Origin: Rhodohalobacter sp. 614A
GTDB lineage: Bacteria; Bacteroidota; Rhodothermia; Balneolales; Balneolaceae
Length of the DNA: 64,000 nucleotides
Assembly (NCBI RefSeq): GCF_021462415.1
Contig: NZ_JAKEDS010000001.1
Location: forward strand, 1,708,273-1,772,272
Direction of reading: 5' to 3'
Part shown: positions 27,730 through 35,944 of the stretch, in pieces
Layout of the letters: every line of letters starts with the position of its first letter
Position numbering within the stretch: position 1 is the first letter of the stretch
The notes under the pieces: model-generated
What the model was told of the DNA's origin: nothing
Databases searched by the model: none
Seen by the model: the letters and a program-made list of their open reading frames with translations, nothing else
Made by a program: the position numbers and the translations under genes

Positions 27730-29907
27730 ATGATAGATAAAGCACGAGAAATCCTGCGGCAAACTTTTGGTTACGAAGAGTTCAGACCGTTGCAGGCAGA
27801 CATTATTCAGAACGTATTACAAAAGAGAGATTCATTGGTCATAATGCCAACGGGGGGTGGAAAATCAATTTGTTACCAGATTCCTTCTATGATTTTTGAC
27901 GGGTTAACGGTCGTTATTTCTCCGTTGATTTCCCTAATGAAAGACCAGGTAGAACAGCTTGAAGAGTTTGGAGTTCCGGCGCTCTATTTGAACAGTTCTC
28001 TAACGCCTGAGCAGTATCAGCAAAACATAGCGAAACTCCGGAGAGGCGAGGCCAAACTCTTGTATCTCGCACCGGAAACTCTGATGATGGACTCTACCCG
28101 GCGATTGTTAACAGAATTTACAGTCGACTGTTTTACGATTGATGAAGCCCATTGTATTTCTGAATGGGGACACGATTTTCGCCCCGATTACCGCCAGCTT
28201 GCTGAGGTTCGTAAAGATTTCCCAAATGCTGTTTGTTTAGCGCTGACGGCTACGGCTACGCCACGGGTTCGTGATGATATTCAGCAGATTCTTGAGATGA
28301 AAGATTCGGCTCGATTCGTGGCCAGTTTTGATCGAAAAAATCTGCTCTTGAAAGTGGTGGATAAAGATAATCCGCTCGATCAAATTCTGGATTTTCTTTA
28401 TACAAGACCCGATCAATCCGGGATTATTTACTGTTTTTCCAGAAGACAGGTAGATGAACTCTATGCCGATTTGAAAGCAAATGATCGTTCCGTTCGGCCT
28501 TACCACGCAGGGCTTTCAGAAATGGCCCGATCCCGAAATCAGGAAGCGTTTATTCGCGATGATGTGGATATTATTGTAGCAACCATTGCATTTGGAATGG
28601 GAATCAACAAGCCGGATGTGCGTTTTGTAATTCATCACGACATGCCGCAGAATATTGAATCGTATTACCAGCAAATCGGGCGGGCGGGCCGCGATGGGAT
28701 CCAGGCAGATTGTCTGCTTCTGTACAGTTATTCAGACAAACAGAAGATTCAGTATTTCATCAACCAAAAAGAAGGACAGGAGAAGGAGGTTGCCAAAAAG
28801 CATCTCTATTCAATCATCGATTTTATGGAATATGACGGTTGCCGCCGGATTCCGTTGATGGAATATTTTGGTGAGGAGTACGAAAAAGAGAACTGCGGAA
28901 TGTGTGACTACTGCCTGAAACAGATGGGAGACAAGCAGGATTTTACCGAGCAGGCTCAAAAGTTTTTGAGTTGTATTGCACGGACTGATCAGCGATACGG
29001 AGCGTACCATATTGCCGATGTACTGCGCGGGTCGAAGGCAAAGAAAGTACTGGAAAGTGGTCATGACCAACTTTCTACATATGGGATTGGAATGGAATGG
29101 AGTAAGAATCAATGGATTCAACTGTCGCGCATGCTGGTTCGAAAGGGGCATCTGAAGAAAGATCCTGAACACGGAAGTTTGCTTTTGACGGATGAAGCGA
29201 AGGCTGTCTTAAAAGGTAATGAGCAGGTAAGGGGTATTCTTGACCGGACTCAAACTACTTCCCCTGAAGAAGCGATGCCGCGAACAGACAACGAGGTTGA
29301 GAACAAGTATGATGAACACCTGTTTGAGGAACTTCGCAAGCTTCGGAAAGAGATGGCTGACGAGCAGGAGATTCCGCCATACGTCATTTTCCCGGATACA
29401 ACGTTGATGGAAATGTCGTATTACTATCCGCAGGATGAGGACAGCCTGATGGGGATTTATGGTGTCGGTTCCATGAAACTGAAGAAATACGGGGATGATT
29501 TTCTCGACATCATCAAAAAGTATTGCGAGGAAAATAATGTAGAAGAGCGATCAAAAGTACTTCGCAAAAAAGTGAAGAAAACCCAGTCGAAGCAAAAATA
29601 TGAGCTGGTGGGAGAGGAGTACAACGAAGGAAAGTCCATCGAACACCTGGCCGAACAGTTTGGCGTGAAGGAAGTGACGATTCTTAGCAACCTTAAAAAG
29701 TTCATAGATGACGGGCACAAGATCGATCCCTCCGGATTGCTGGCGGCTTCATCCCTTTCTGAACGGAAAATTGACGAGGTGAACGAGGCAATGGAAAAAG
29801 TTGGCCCCGAAATTCTCAAACCGGTCTATGAAGAATTGAATAAATCTGTGGATTACAATGAATTGCGAATTTTACAATTGGCACACATTGCAAGGAATAG
29901 GGATTAA
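27730..29907 (+). CDS. recQ: ATP-dependent DNA helicase RecQ
   Basis: A 725-residue 3'-5' DNA helicase for recombination and fork repair. Walker A TGGGKS is at 41-46, the DEAH box IDEAHCISEWGHDFRPDY starts at Asp138, and motif VI is QQIGRAGRDG. A zinc cluster is formed by Cys371, Cys389, Cys392 and Cys395. RQC winged-helix and HRDC regions follow (about 400-600). The extra C-terminal part has a helix-turn-helix-like stretch (SIEHLAEQFGVKEVTILSNL). Full length and intact. Its stop overlaps the stop of the convergent lipoprotein gene in a shared TTAA. Confidence 0.95.
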   Translation: MIDKAREILRQTFGYEEFRPLQADIIQNVLQKRDSLVIMPTGGGKSICYQIPSMIFDGLTVVISPLISLMKDQVEQLEEFGVPALYLNSSLTPEQYQQNIAKLRRGEAKLLYLAPETLMMDSTRRLLTEFTVDCFTIDEAHCISEWGHDFRPDYRQLAEVRKDFPNAVCLALTATATPRVRDDIQQILEMKDSARFVASFDRKNLLLKVVDKDNPLDQILDFLYTRPDQSGIIYCFSRRQVDELYADLKANDRSVRPYHAGLSEMARSRNQEAFIRDDVDIIVATIAFGMGINKPDVRFVIHHDMPQNIESYYQQIGRAGRDGIQADCLLLYSYSDKQKIQYFINQKEGQEKEVAKKHLYSIIDFMEYDGCRRIPLMEYFGEEYEKENCGMCDYCLKQMGDKQDFTEQAQKFLSCIARTDQRYGAYHIADVLRGSKAKKVLESGHDQLSTYGIGMEWSKNQWIQLSRMLVRKGHLKKDPEHGSLLLTDEAKAVLKGNEQVRGILDRTQTTSPEEAMPRTDNEVENKYDEHLFEELRKLRKEMADEQEIPPYVIFPDTTLMEMSYYYPQDEDSLMGIYGVGSMKLKKYGDDFLDIIKKYCEENNVEERSKVLRKKVKKTQSKQKYELVGEEYNEGKSIEHLAEQFGVKEVTILSNLKKFIDDGHKIDPSGLLAASSLSERKIDEVNEAMEKVGPEILKPVYEELNKSVDYNELRILQLAHIARNRD

Positions 29908-31490
29908 TCTAATGGTATCCACTTTGCACAGCATCCTTCAGCTCCCATATTATTTTTCTGAGTTCCATCTACTTTCATTATAAACAGATGATTTTCAGGT
30001 TCATATTTATCGAAATAATCAAAACGATTAAAAATTATATATTTTCCATCGGGTGACCATTTCGGCCGCTGATTAAGAATGCCGGGTTTTGTATTTGTTA
30101 AAACAGTTACATCAGAGCCATCAACATTCATTGTATATATTCTCATACTTTCTTCCTTGGTTTTTGAAATGTATTTAACATATACAATTTTAGATCCATC
30201 GGGTGCCCAGTCTGGATAATTATTACTACCATCCTGCTCTTTAGTAATATTAATGATTTGAGAAGTTGTTGTGTCGAAAACAAATAAATTACCTGACCTA
30301 CTACTAAAGATAATTTTAGATCCATCTGGCGACCACAAAGGACTTGAATAATAATCATTTTCTGAATTTGTAAGATTGATAATATCTGAACCATCAGAAT
30401 CAATGACATAAATGTCAGCTAAACTGGTATCGTTTTTTTTATAACCACTAAATACAATATTCATTCCATCCGGAGACCAATCTGTTCCACCTGAATGGAT
30501 TGTTTTATTATCAGTAAGTTGATTTAAACCAGATCCATCAATATTGATGACATATAAGTCTCCCGAATTAGAGAAGGAGATTTTATTACTATCTGGTGAC
30601 CAAGAGAAACTAATAATCTCTGGATCTTCTGGAGAATGAGTGATTTGTGTTAAATTCGTACCATCCTTATCTATTATGTATAGATTAATTATATCTTCAT
30701 TTTTTTTTGATGCAGTGAACGCAATTGTGGAATAGTCAGGTGAAGGTGTAATCTGATGAATATATTCATATTCAGGAGATACTATTTCTGTTGTTCCATC
30801 AGCAAGTAAAAACCGGAGAGATTTGAAATGATAAGATTTTGCATTCTGGTATACAAATTTATAATTAAAAATGGTTTGGCAGAAAACATCAAATGATAAG
30901 TCCACAGTGAATTCGGTTGTTACTGGAATTTCCTGTGGGTTATTTCCTCTGACAGTACAATTTGAAGGAAGATCGCCCAATTCGATTTGATAGGTATCGG
31001 GGGCAATATTTTCAAAGAGTAACGTGTCGTTGGCGCCGATTTCATACTGTTCACTATTAATAAAAACAGAGTAGATTTCCTGGGAATTGATGAGTGATGT
31101 GCTGCTTATGATTTCAAGAGTTCCAGTCTTATTTAAAGCATCTCCACAATTTATTTCAAAAGTTACACTTTCTTTAGGAGCGTCTTCAATTTTTACCGTT
31201 ACCGGGTTTAAACCTACTACCGAACATTCTTCCGGTAATTCAAGCAGTTCGACTTTGTAAGTTCCATTATTCAGACTTCCTGATTGAAGGGTGTCGTTGG
31301 CGTCCACATGCATTTGTTCTTCTCCTTCGATCCTGACTTCATACCCGGCGGCATTTTCTCCATGAGTGATTGTGATGATTTCGATACTTCCGTTACCCAA
31401 ATCAGGGCCGGAGTTGTCATTACACCCAATCCATCCGATTAGCAAAAATAAAAGAATAGTTATGAACTGAAATAAATGAGGAGTTTTCAT
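29904..31490 (-). CDS. lipoprotein with PEGA-like domains and a TolB-like beta-propeller
   Basis: About 528 residues from ATG 31490, which opens directly on a lipoprotein signal (LFQFITILLFLLIGWIGC). Upstream in-frame ATGs at 31523 and 31595 add a non-signal stretch. Two ~85-residue PEGA-like beta domains come first (VRIEGEEQMHVDANDTL and VFINSEQYEIGANDTLLF). Then about six WD40-like/PD40 repeats with the recurring SPDGSKIIFSS and YVIDSDGSDI pattern form a propeller. It ends in EGCCAKWIPLD. The repeats imply a protein- or glycan-binding surface protein; the partner is unknown. The coding sequence looks visibly more AT-rich than its neighbours, a hint of separate origin. Confidence 0.8.
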   Translation of the reverse strand: MKTPHLFQFITILLFLLIGWIGCNDNSGPDLGNGSIEIITITHGENAAGYEVRIEGEEQMHVDANDTLQSGSLNNGTYKVELLELPEECSVVGLNPVTVKIEDAPKESVTFEINCGDALNKTGTLEIISSTSLINSQEIYSVFINSEQYEIGANDTLLFENIAPDTYQIELGDLPSNCTVRGNNPQEIPVTTEFTVDLSFDVFCQTIFNYKFVYQNAKSYHFKSLRFLLADGTTEIVSPEYEYIHQITPSPDYSTIAFTASKKNEDIINLYIIDKDGTNLTQITHSPEDPEIISFSWSPDSNKISFSNSGDLYVINIDGSGLNQLTDNKTIHSGGTDWSPDGMNIVFSGYKKNDTSLADIYVIDSDGSDIINLTNSENDYYSSPLWSPDGSKIIFSSRSGNLFVFDTTTSQIINITKEQDGSNNYPDWAPDGSKIVYVKYISKTKEESMRIYTMNVDGSDVTVLTNTKPGILNQRPKWSPDGKYIIFNRFDYFDKYEPENHLFIMKVDGTQKNNMGAEGCCAKWIPLD

Positions 31491-31593
31491 AGACTCCGGG
31501 TTGAGTTCCTGATTAATAGTCATTTTCTTTATCTCACTTATTTTAAGTAAGAGATTTTCTGTTTTTAAAGCAACAAATACGAAAGTTTTTAAC

Positions 31594-32262
31594 ATGATTG
31601 ATGAATTTATAAGCTCTTTGAAATATAACCCGGAAGGTCTGTTTAACCCGTGGTACCACAGGGATGAAGAGCATGATGAAATTACCGAAGCTCCCGAAAT
31701 TCGCCGAAATCAGCTTAAAACATACCTTAGTGAGCGAATCGGAAAGGCGAAGTATCTGTTTATTGCCGAAGCTTTAGGATACCAGGGCGGACATTTCACC
31801 GGAATTGCTATGACTTCCGAACGGATTTTGCTGGGGCACCAGGAACCGAAGTATGGAGTGCGGCCCGAACACGTCTTCAGAAATGTTGCTCCGCGCCGGA
31901 CCAGTTGCCCAACCGTAATAGAAAATGGAATGAGCGAACCCACGGCTACCATCATGTGGGGAGCGTTGATTGAACTTGGCATTAATCCCTATGAAATTGT
32001 TTTGTGGAACGCCGTGCCGTGGCATCCCTACAAACCGGAAAAAGGTTTGCTAAGCAATCGAACGCCTACAACAGACGAACTTGAATCGGGATTAAAGCAC
32101 CTGGAATCTTTTATGAATCTGTTCAGTGATGTGAAAATGGTAGCGGTAGGGCGGAAATGCGAATTGAGTTTATCACAACTTGGGGTAGATCATATTCCGG
32201 TACGGCATCCGGCCAATGGCGGAGCCCCAAAATTCAGGCAGCAGGTTAAAAATCTATTTTGA
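31594..32262 (+). CDS. uracil-DNA glycosylase-like protein
   Basis: A 222-residue cytoplasmic protein with the uracil-DNA glycosylase superfamily layout. YLFIAEALGYQGGHFTGIAM occupies the place of the catalytic water-activating loop. NAVPWHPYKP lies in the middle and the DNA-intercalation-like motif VRHPANGGAPKFRQQV is near the C-terminus. Motifs differ from families 1 to 5 as I know them, so substrate range is uncertain and repair of uracil or another damaged base is inferred. Its 3' end overlaps the convergent TonB-receptor gene by 17 bases. Confidence 0.72.
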   Translation: MIDEFISSLKYNPEGLFNPWYHRDEEHDEITEAPEIRRNQLKTYLSERIGKAKYLFIAEALGYQGGHFTGIAMTSERILLGHQEPKYGVRPEHVFRNVAPRRTSCPTVIENGMSEPTATIMWGALIELGINPYEIVLWNAVPWHPYKPEKGLLSNRTPTTDELESGLKHLESFMNLFSDVKMVAVGRKCELSLSQLGVDHIPVRHPANGGAPKFRQQVKNLF

Positions 32263-34891
32263 TTTCAAACGAAGGCTGAATTCCAAGATCGTAAACCGTT
32301 ACAATTTCTGAACGGATTGCAGGAACGGTATTTCTTGTCACAATTACCGGCTGATATTCCCTGTACCACGGATTTTGTTCATCCAAAACATTGAAGACCG
32401 AAACTTTGGCTGAGAGATTATTCTCCCCGAAATTCCTTGTAAAAAGTGCGGATACATCCAGCCGGTGATAGGGGGCAAGACGGTTAACCTCACCCGTTGC
32501 AAAATCAAACGTTCCGGTTACAGAACCACTTGCCACAATGTACGAAGCAAATAACTGCACACCTGACAGCAGTTCAATCCCCAGGTTGGTGGTGCTTGTA
32601 TGGCGGCGATCCCACGGAGCGTAAAACGGTTCTCCCTCGTTGAGGAATTCGTTCTGTAGCTCGATGGACGAAAGAGTATAGGTTTGGGTAAGTGTGAAAA
32701 ATCGGTTTCGCGTTCTGGCAAGAAATTCTATTCCTTTCCCGTCCCCGCTATTTTGGAAAAACCATGGTGAATCGTTGAACGTATTTGTAAGGGACTGCGC
32801 ATTCAGCTCGTGTGATCTCAGGTTTCCATAACTTTTCAGATATCCTTCAACCTGCAAATAAAGTCCTCGAAATGGCTTCAGATATAATCCGGCAGTAAAC
32901 TGGTCAACAGATGATGGAGGTTGTTCTTCGCCCGACAAAATCCAGACATCGGCCGTAACGGCATTGCTGAATCCAATTCTGTTGATAAACTGATAATTTT
33001 TACTATATCCAAGAGAGAATGAAATACGTTCACTTGCAAAAAAATCAGCCATCAAACGGGGAGATATTTTAAAGTAGTTTCCGGCTGAATAGTAATGGCT
33101 GCGAACACCGGTTTGAAGATCTAAAAATTCTATAGGAGAAAAATCCGTTTGAAGAAAAAGATCTCCCTGAAATGATGATACGTGCGTATAGAATCGAGAG
33201 CGTTCGAACGAGTTTTCCTGGTATTCTCCCCTGTGATAAATTCCTGTAAAACCTGCTTTCAAGTTGAAGTTATTGGTGAAAATGTCAAAAGTTTGATCAA
33301 ACTGACCACGGTTCATTGTGCTCCTGTTCGTCAAAGGATAGGTAAAGACCGTTGTCTGAGTTGACTCTCCGATTTGAGTTGTATTCGTATAAAGAAAGTC
33401 ATCTTTACTGAAATAGGTTTCGTAAGCACTCACTGCCAGAGTTGTGTTACTGTAAACGGAAGTTGACAATGAACGTTGATGCTGGCCTGAAAAAGCAAAA
33501 TTATTCCAGCGATTTTCAGTTTCTACCTCAACATTCCGGAAGCGTTCTTCAAGTGAATTGTTTCTTGTCAGCCGGTTGGCTAAATGGCTGGTTCGGTCTC
33601 CGCCAAAGTAAACGCTTGCCATATTACGGCTTCCATCTGTTTGTTCATGGTAAAATTTACCGTGCAGATCAAAATAGTTTACATCGGAATCCAGGGGGGT
33701 AACAAGCTCGGTATTGATATTTGGATTGGTACTCATGCTGGTTTTAGGCCGGTTGATATCGAGTCCCCAGTGGATCAGCTTATTGTTATTAAACCAATCC
33801 ACCTGGTTCATGTAAGATGTACGTCCGGAAATCAGCCAGCTGCTTTTACCTTTTTTGAAAGGGCCGTCGACAGTAGCGCGGACACTCGAATTGCTAACGC
33901 TTCCCATTGCATTGATTTCATTGAGCGAGCCGGTGCGGGTGGTCAGAGAAAGTTTTCCGCCAATGGGTGCATTGATGTGTGCGGGTGCTACATTATAGAA
34001 AAAGCCGCTGTTTATAACGGCATCTTCATTAAAACTGTCTAACAGGCCAAAAAGGTGGCTTTGGTTAAAAATGGTAATGCCGTCCAATTCCAGGTGAAAG
34101 CCGTCAGGAGTACTGCCCCGAATATGTAGTCCTTCATTCATGGCAGTTGTGGGAGCTACGGATGGAAGAACCTGGAGTGCCCGTACCGCATTTCCATCTC
34201 CCAGCGGACTAAACCGGTCGGTTTTTATCAAACCTGTGAGGGATGAATCCTGGGGAGAATAGTAATTATTTCCGATTACAATAATTTCGGTTCCCGTAAC
34301 GGACTGTGGCTGGAGCCGGATCGTAAGATCTGTAATTTGATTGGTTGTGTTGAGGTCAAGAGTAACACTCGATTTTTCGTATCCGACAAAGGATGCGTAA
34401 AGAGTGATGAAAGGTTGATTGGCCCCGATTTTAAATTGAAACTGTCCGGCCTGGGATGCAACGGTTCCTTTGAATATTCCCTCTTCTCTCCATGAAAGTG
34501 TGCTAAATGGAAGGCGTTCACCGGTTTTAGCATCAACTACCTGGCCGGAAATGAGGATGTCAGCCGTCTTGGTTTGTGGGGTTTGGGTAGGCAGCACTAA
34601 TAGCTGTTGACCGACAGAATCCACCCTGACTATCAAATCCACAGAAAGCAGATTTTCAGTTAAATCGGCAATTAATGTTTCTTTGTTGGTAGAAAAAGTC
34701 AGGTTCAACCCGGAAATTAACGACTCTCTGTAGAGAAAACTGTATTCTGTTTCTTCCTGTATCTGGTTAAAGATTTCAACAAGGGGTTCATTTTCGAAGT
34801 TAAAATCCTGGGAAAAAGTAGTCGCAGAAAAAGCAAACAGAATCAGAACAAAGCAAATTAGACTTCGTGCTAGCCTGGGCAGAATTGTCAT
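32246..34891 (-). CDS. TonB-dependent receptor with STN signalling domain
   Basis: An 881-residue outer-membrane receptor. Order: signal peptide (SLICFVLILFAFSATTFS), STN domain (about 30-105, FNFENEPLVEIFNQIQEETE), carboxypeptidase-regulatory-like domain (about 115-195, ISGQVVDAKTGERLPFSTLS), plug (about 215-320, with LQVLPSVAPTTAMNEGLHIRG and LELDGITIFNQSHLFG), then the barrel ending in Phe (PSFEIKIDF). The STN domain is the part that talks to FecR in iron and glycan cascades. The anti-sigma gene is 8 bases upstream. No SusD partner is present, so small-ligand, siderophore or metal uptake is as likely as glycan. Confidence 0.9.
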   Translation of the reverse strand: MTILPRLARSLICFVLILFAFSATTFSQDFNFENEPLVEIFNQIQEETEYSFLYRESLISGLNLTFSTNKETLIADLTENLLSVDLIVRVDSVGQQLLVLPTQTPQTKTADILISGQVVDAKTGERLPFSTLSWREEGIFKGTVASQAGQFQFKIGANQPFITLYASFVGYEKSSVTLDLNTTNQITDLTIRLQPQSVTGTEIIVIGNNYYSPQDSSLTGLIKTDRFSPLGDGNAVRALQVLPSVAPTTAMNEGLHIRGSTPDGFHLELDGITIFNQSHLFGLLDSFNEDAVINSGFFYNVAPAHINAPIGGKLSLTTRTGSLNEINAMGSVSNSSVRATVDGPFKKGKSSWLISGRTSYMNQVDWFNNNKLIHWGLDINRPKTSMSTNPNINTELVTPLDSDVNYFDLHGKFYHEQTDGSRNMASVYFGGDRTSHLANRLTRNNSLEERFRNVEVETENRWNNFAFSGQHQRSLSTSVYSNTTLAVSAYETYFSKDDFLYTNTTQIGESTQTTVFTYPLTNRSTMNRGQFDQTFDIFTNNFNLKAGFTGIYHRGEYQENSFERSRFYTHVSSFQGDLFLQTDFSPIEFLDLQTGVRSHYYSAGNYFKISPRLMADFFASERISFSLGYSKNYQFINRIGFSNAVTADVWILSGEEQPPSSVDQFTAGLYLKPFRGLYLQVEGYLKSYGNLRSHELNAQSLTNTFNDSPWFFQNSGDGKGIEFLARTRNRFFTLTQTYTLSSIELQNEFLNEGEPFYAPWDRRHTSTTNLGIELLSGVQLFASYIVASGSVTGTFDFATGEVNRLAPYHRLDVSALFTRNFGENNLSAKVSVFNVLDEQNPWYREYQPVIVTRNTVPAIRSEIVTVYDLGIQPSFEIKIDF

Positions 34892-34899
34892 ACTTGGTA

Positions 34900-35877
34900 T
34901 TATTCAACAAATTGATACGTGTTGTCCCCAATTGAAGAAAAATTTCCGCCTAAAACAATTCCTAAATTTTCGAGGCTTACAGAACGGTTTTCGAGGGATA
35001 ATGATCCGCCTAAGACCTCGTTTTTGATATGCCCGGGGATGTTGATCTCAATAGAATAATGGTATTCAAGTTCTTTGATAATAGACGCGGCTGTTCTGTT
35101 GTCAAAAATAATTTGATTTTGCTGCCACGAAAGAAATTGTTCAGGTTCAGCTTTTACAGGTTCAGTAATGGATTGATCATTCGCAGCAGCCATTTCTCCG
35201 GATTCGAGGGTAACCTGTTTTGATCCGTTTGAGAATTGTACGGATCCTTCTTGCAGGTACACGATGGTTTCATCTCCCCATTCTCTAACATTGAATGATG
35301 TGCCCGTTACTTCAACGACTGCGGTTCCAGCCTCAACTAAAAATCGCCGATCCTGATTTGGGGTTACTTGGAAAAAGGCTTCGCCTTCAAGCTTATATTG
35401 GCTTTCTGTGTCCGTTTCGTTCATCAAATAAAGTGTAGAACTCGGGCGAAGTTGAATGCTGCTGCCGTCGTTAAGAGTATATGTAACCTGTTCTGAATGA
35501 GACTGTGTTAAAATTTCCGGCTGATTATCTCCGGATTGAAGCAAGAATATCGTCAAGAAAGCAGAAACCAGAAGTACGGCGGCTACTTTTAAAAGTGTTG
35601 ATTTGTCAGTAAAGAGCGAAGATATACTTTGCTCACTTTTCACGTGAGCCTTATGCTTTCCCTCTGTTTGAATAAATGAAGATATTTCTCTCCAGCTTTT
35701 TTCCTTGCTCTCAGAGAGTTCATTCTGATAGGTTGAATAGAGAGTTCTTTTATGATCGACAATTTGATCAATCAGGTAGTTGTCGGCAGATAATACGGAC
35801 CTGTTTTCCTCAAGGAGAGAGCCGATCTTTTGAGCTAATTTACGATCATTTTCCGGTATTTGATTTTCTTGAGACAT
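34900..35877 (-). CDS. FecR-family anti-sigma regulator
   Basis: A 325-residue single-span inner-membrane protein. The cytoplasmic part is about 90 residues. A membrane helix runs at ~95-113 (LLKVAAVLLVSAFLTIFLL) and is followed by the periplasmic FecR domain: YTLNDGSSIQLRPSSTLYL, EGEAFFQVTPNQDRRFLVE, VEVTGTSFNVREW. A C-terminal STN-like ~80-residue domain (TAASIIKELEYHYSIEINIP) is typical of Bacteroidota FecR proteins. It holds the FecI-type sigma factor inactive until the receptor signals. The sigma gene is not adjacent: a 3.3-kb repeat lipoprotein gene lies between. Confidence 0.9.
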   Translation of the reverse strand: MSQENQIPENDRKLAQKIGSLLEENRSVLSADNYLIDQIVDHKRTLYSTYQNELSESKEKSWREISSFIQTEGKHKAHVKSEQSISSLFTDKSTLLKVAAVLLVSAFLTIFLLQSGDNQPEILTQSHSEQVTYTLNDGSSIQLRPSSTLYLMNETDTESQYKLEGEAFFQVTPNQDRRFLVEAGTAVVEVTGTSFNVREWGDETIVYLQEGSVQFSNGSKQVTLESGEMAAANDQSITEPVKAEPEQFLSWQQNQIIFDNRTAASIIKELEYHYSIEINIPGHIKNEVLGGSLSLENRSVSLENLGIVLGGNFSSIGDNTYQFVE

Positions 35878-35944
35878 TGGATGTAGTAAACAAGAACAAG
35901 CTGGAATACAGTCAGTTCCCGTTAGTTATTAGGTTTAAGGTCAA

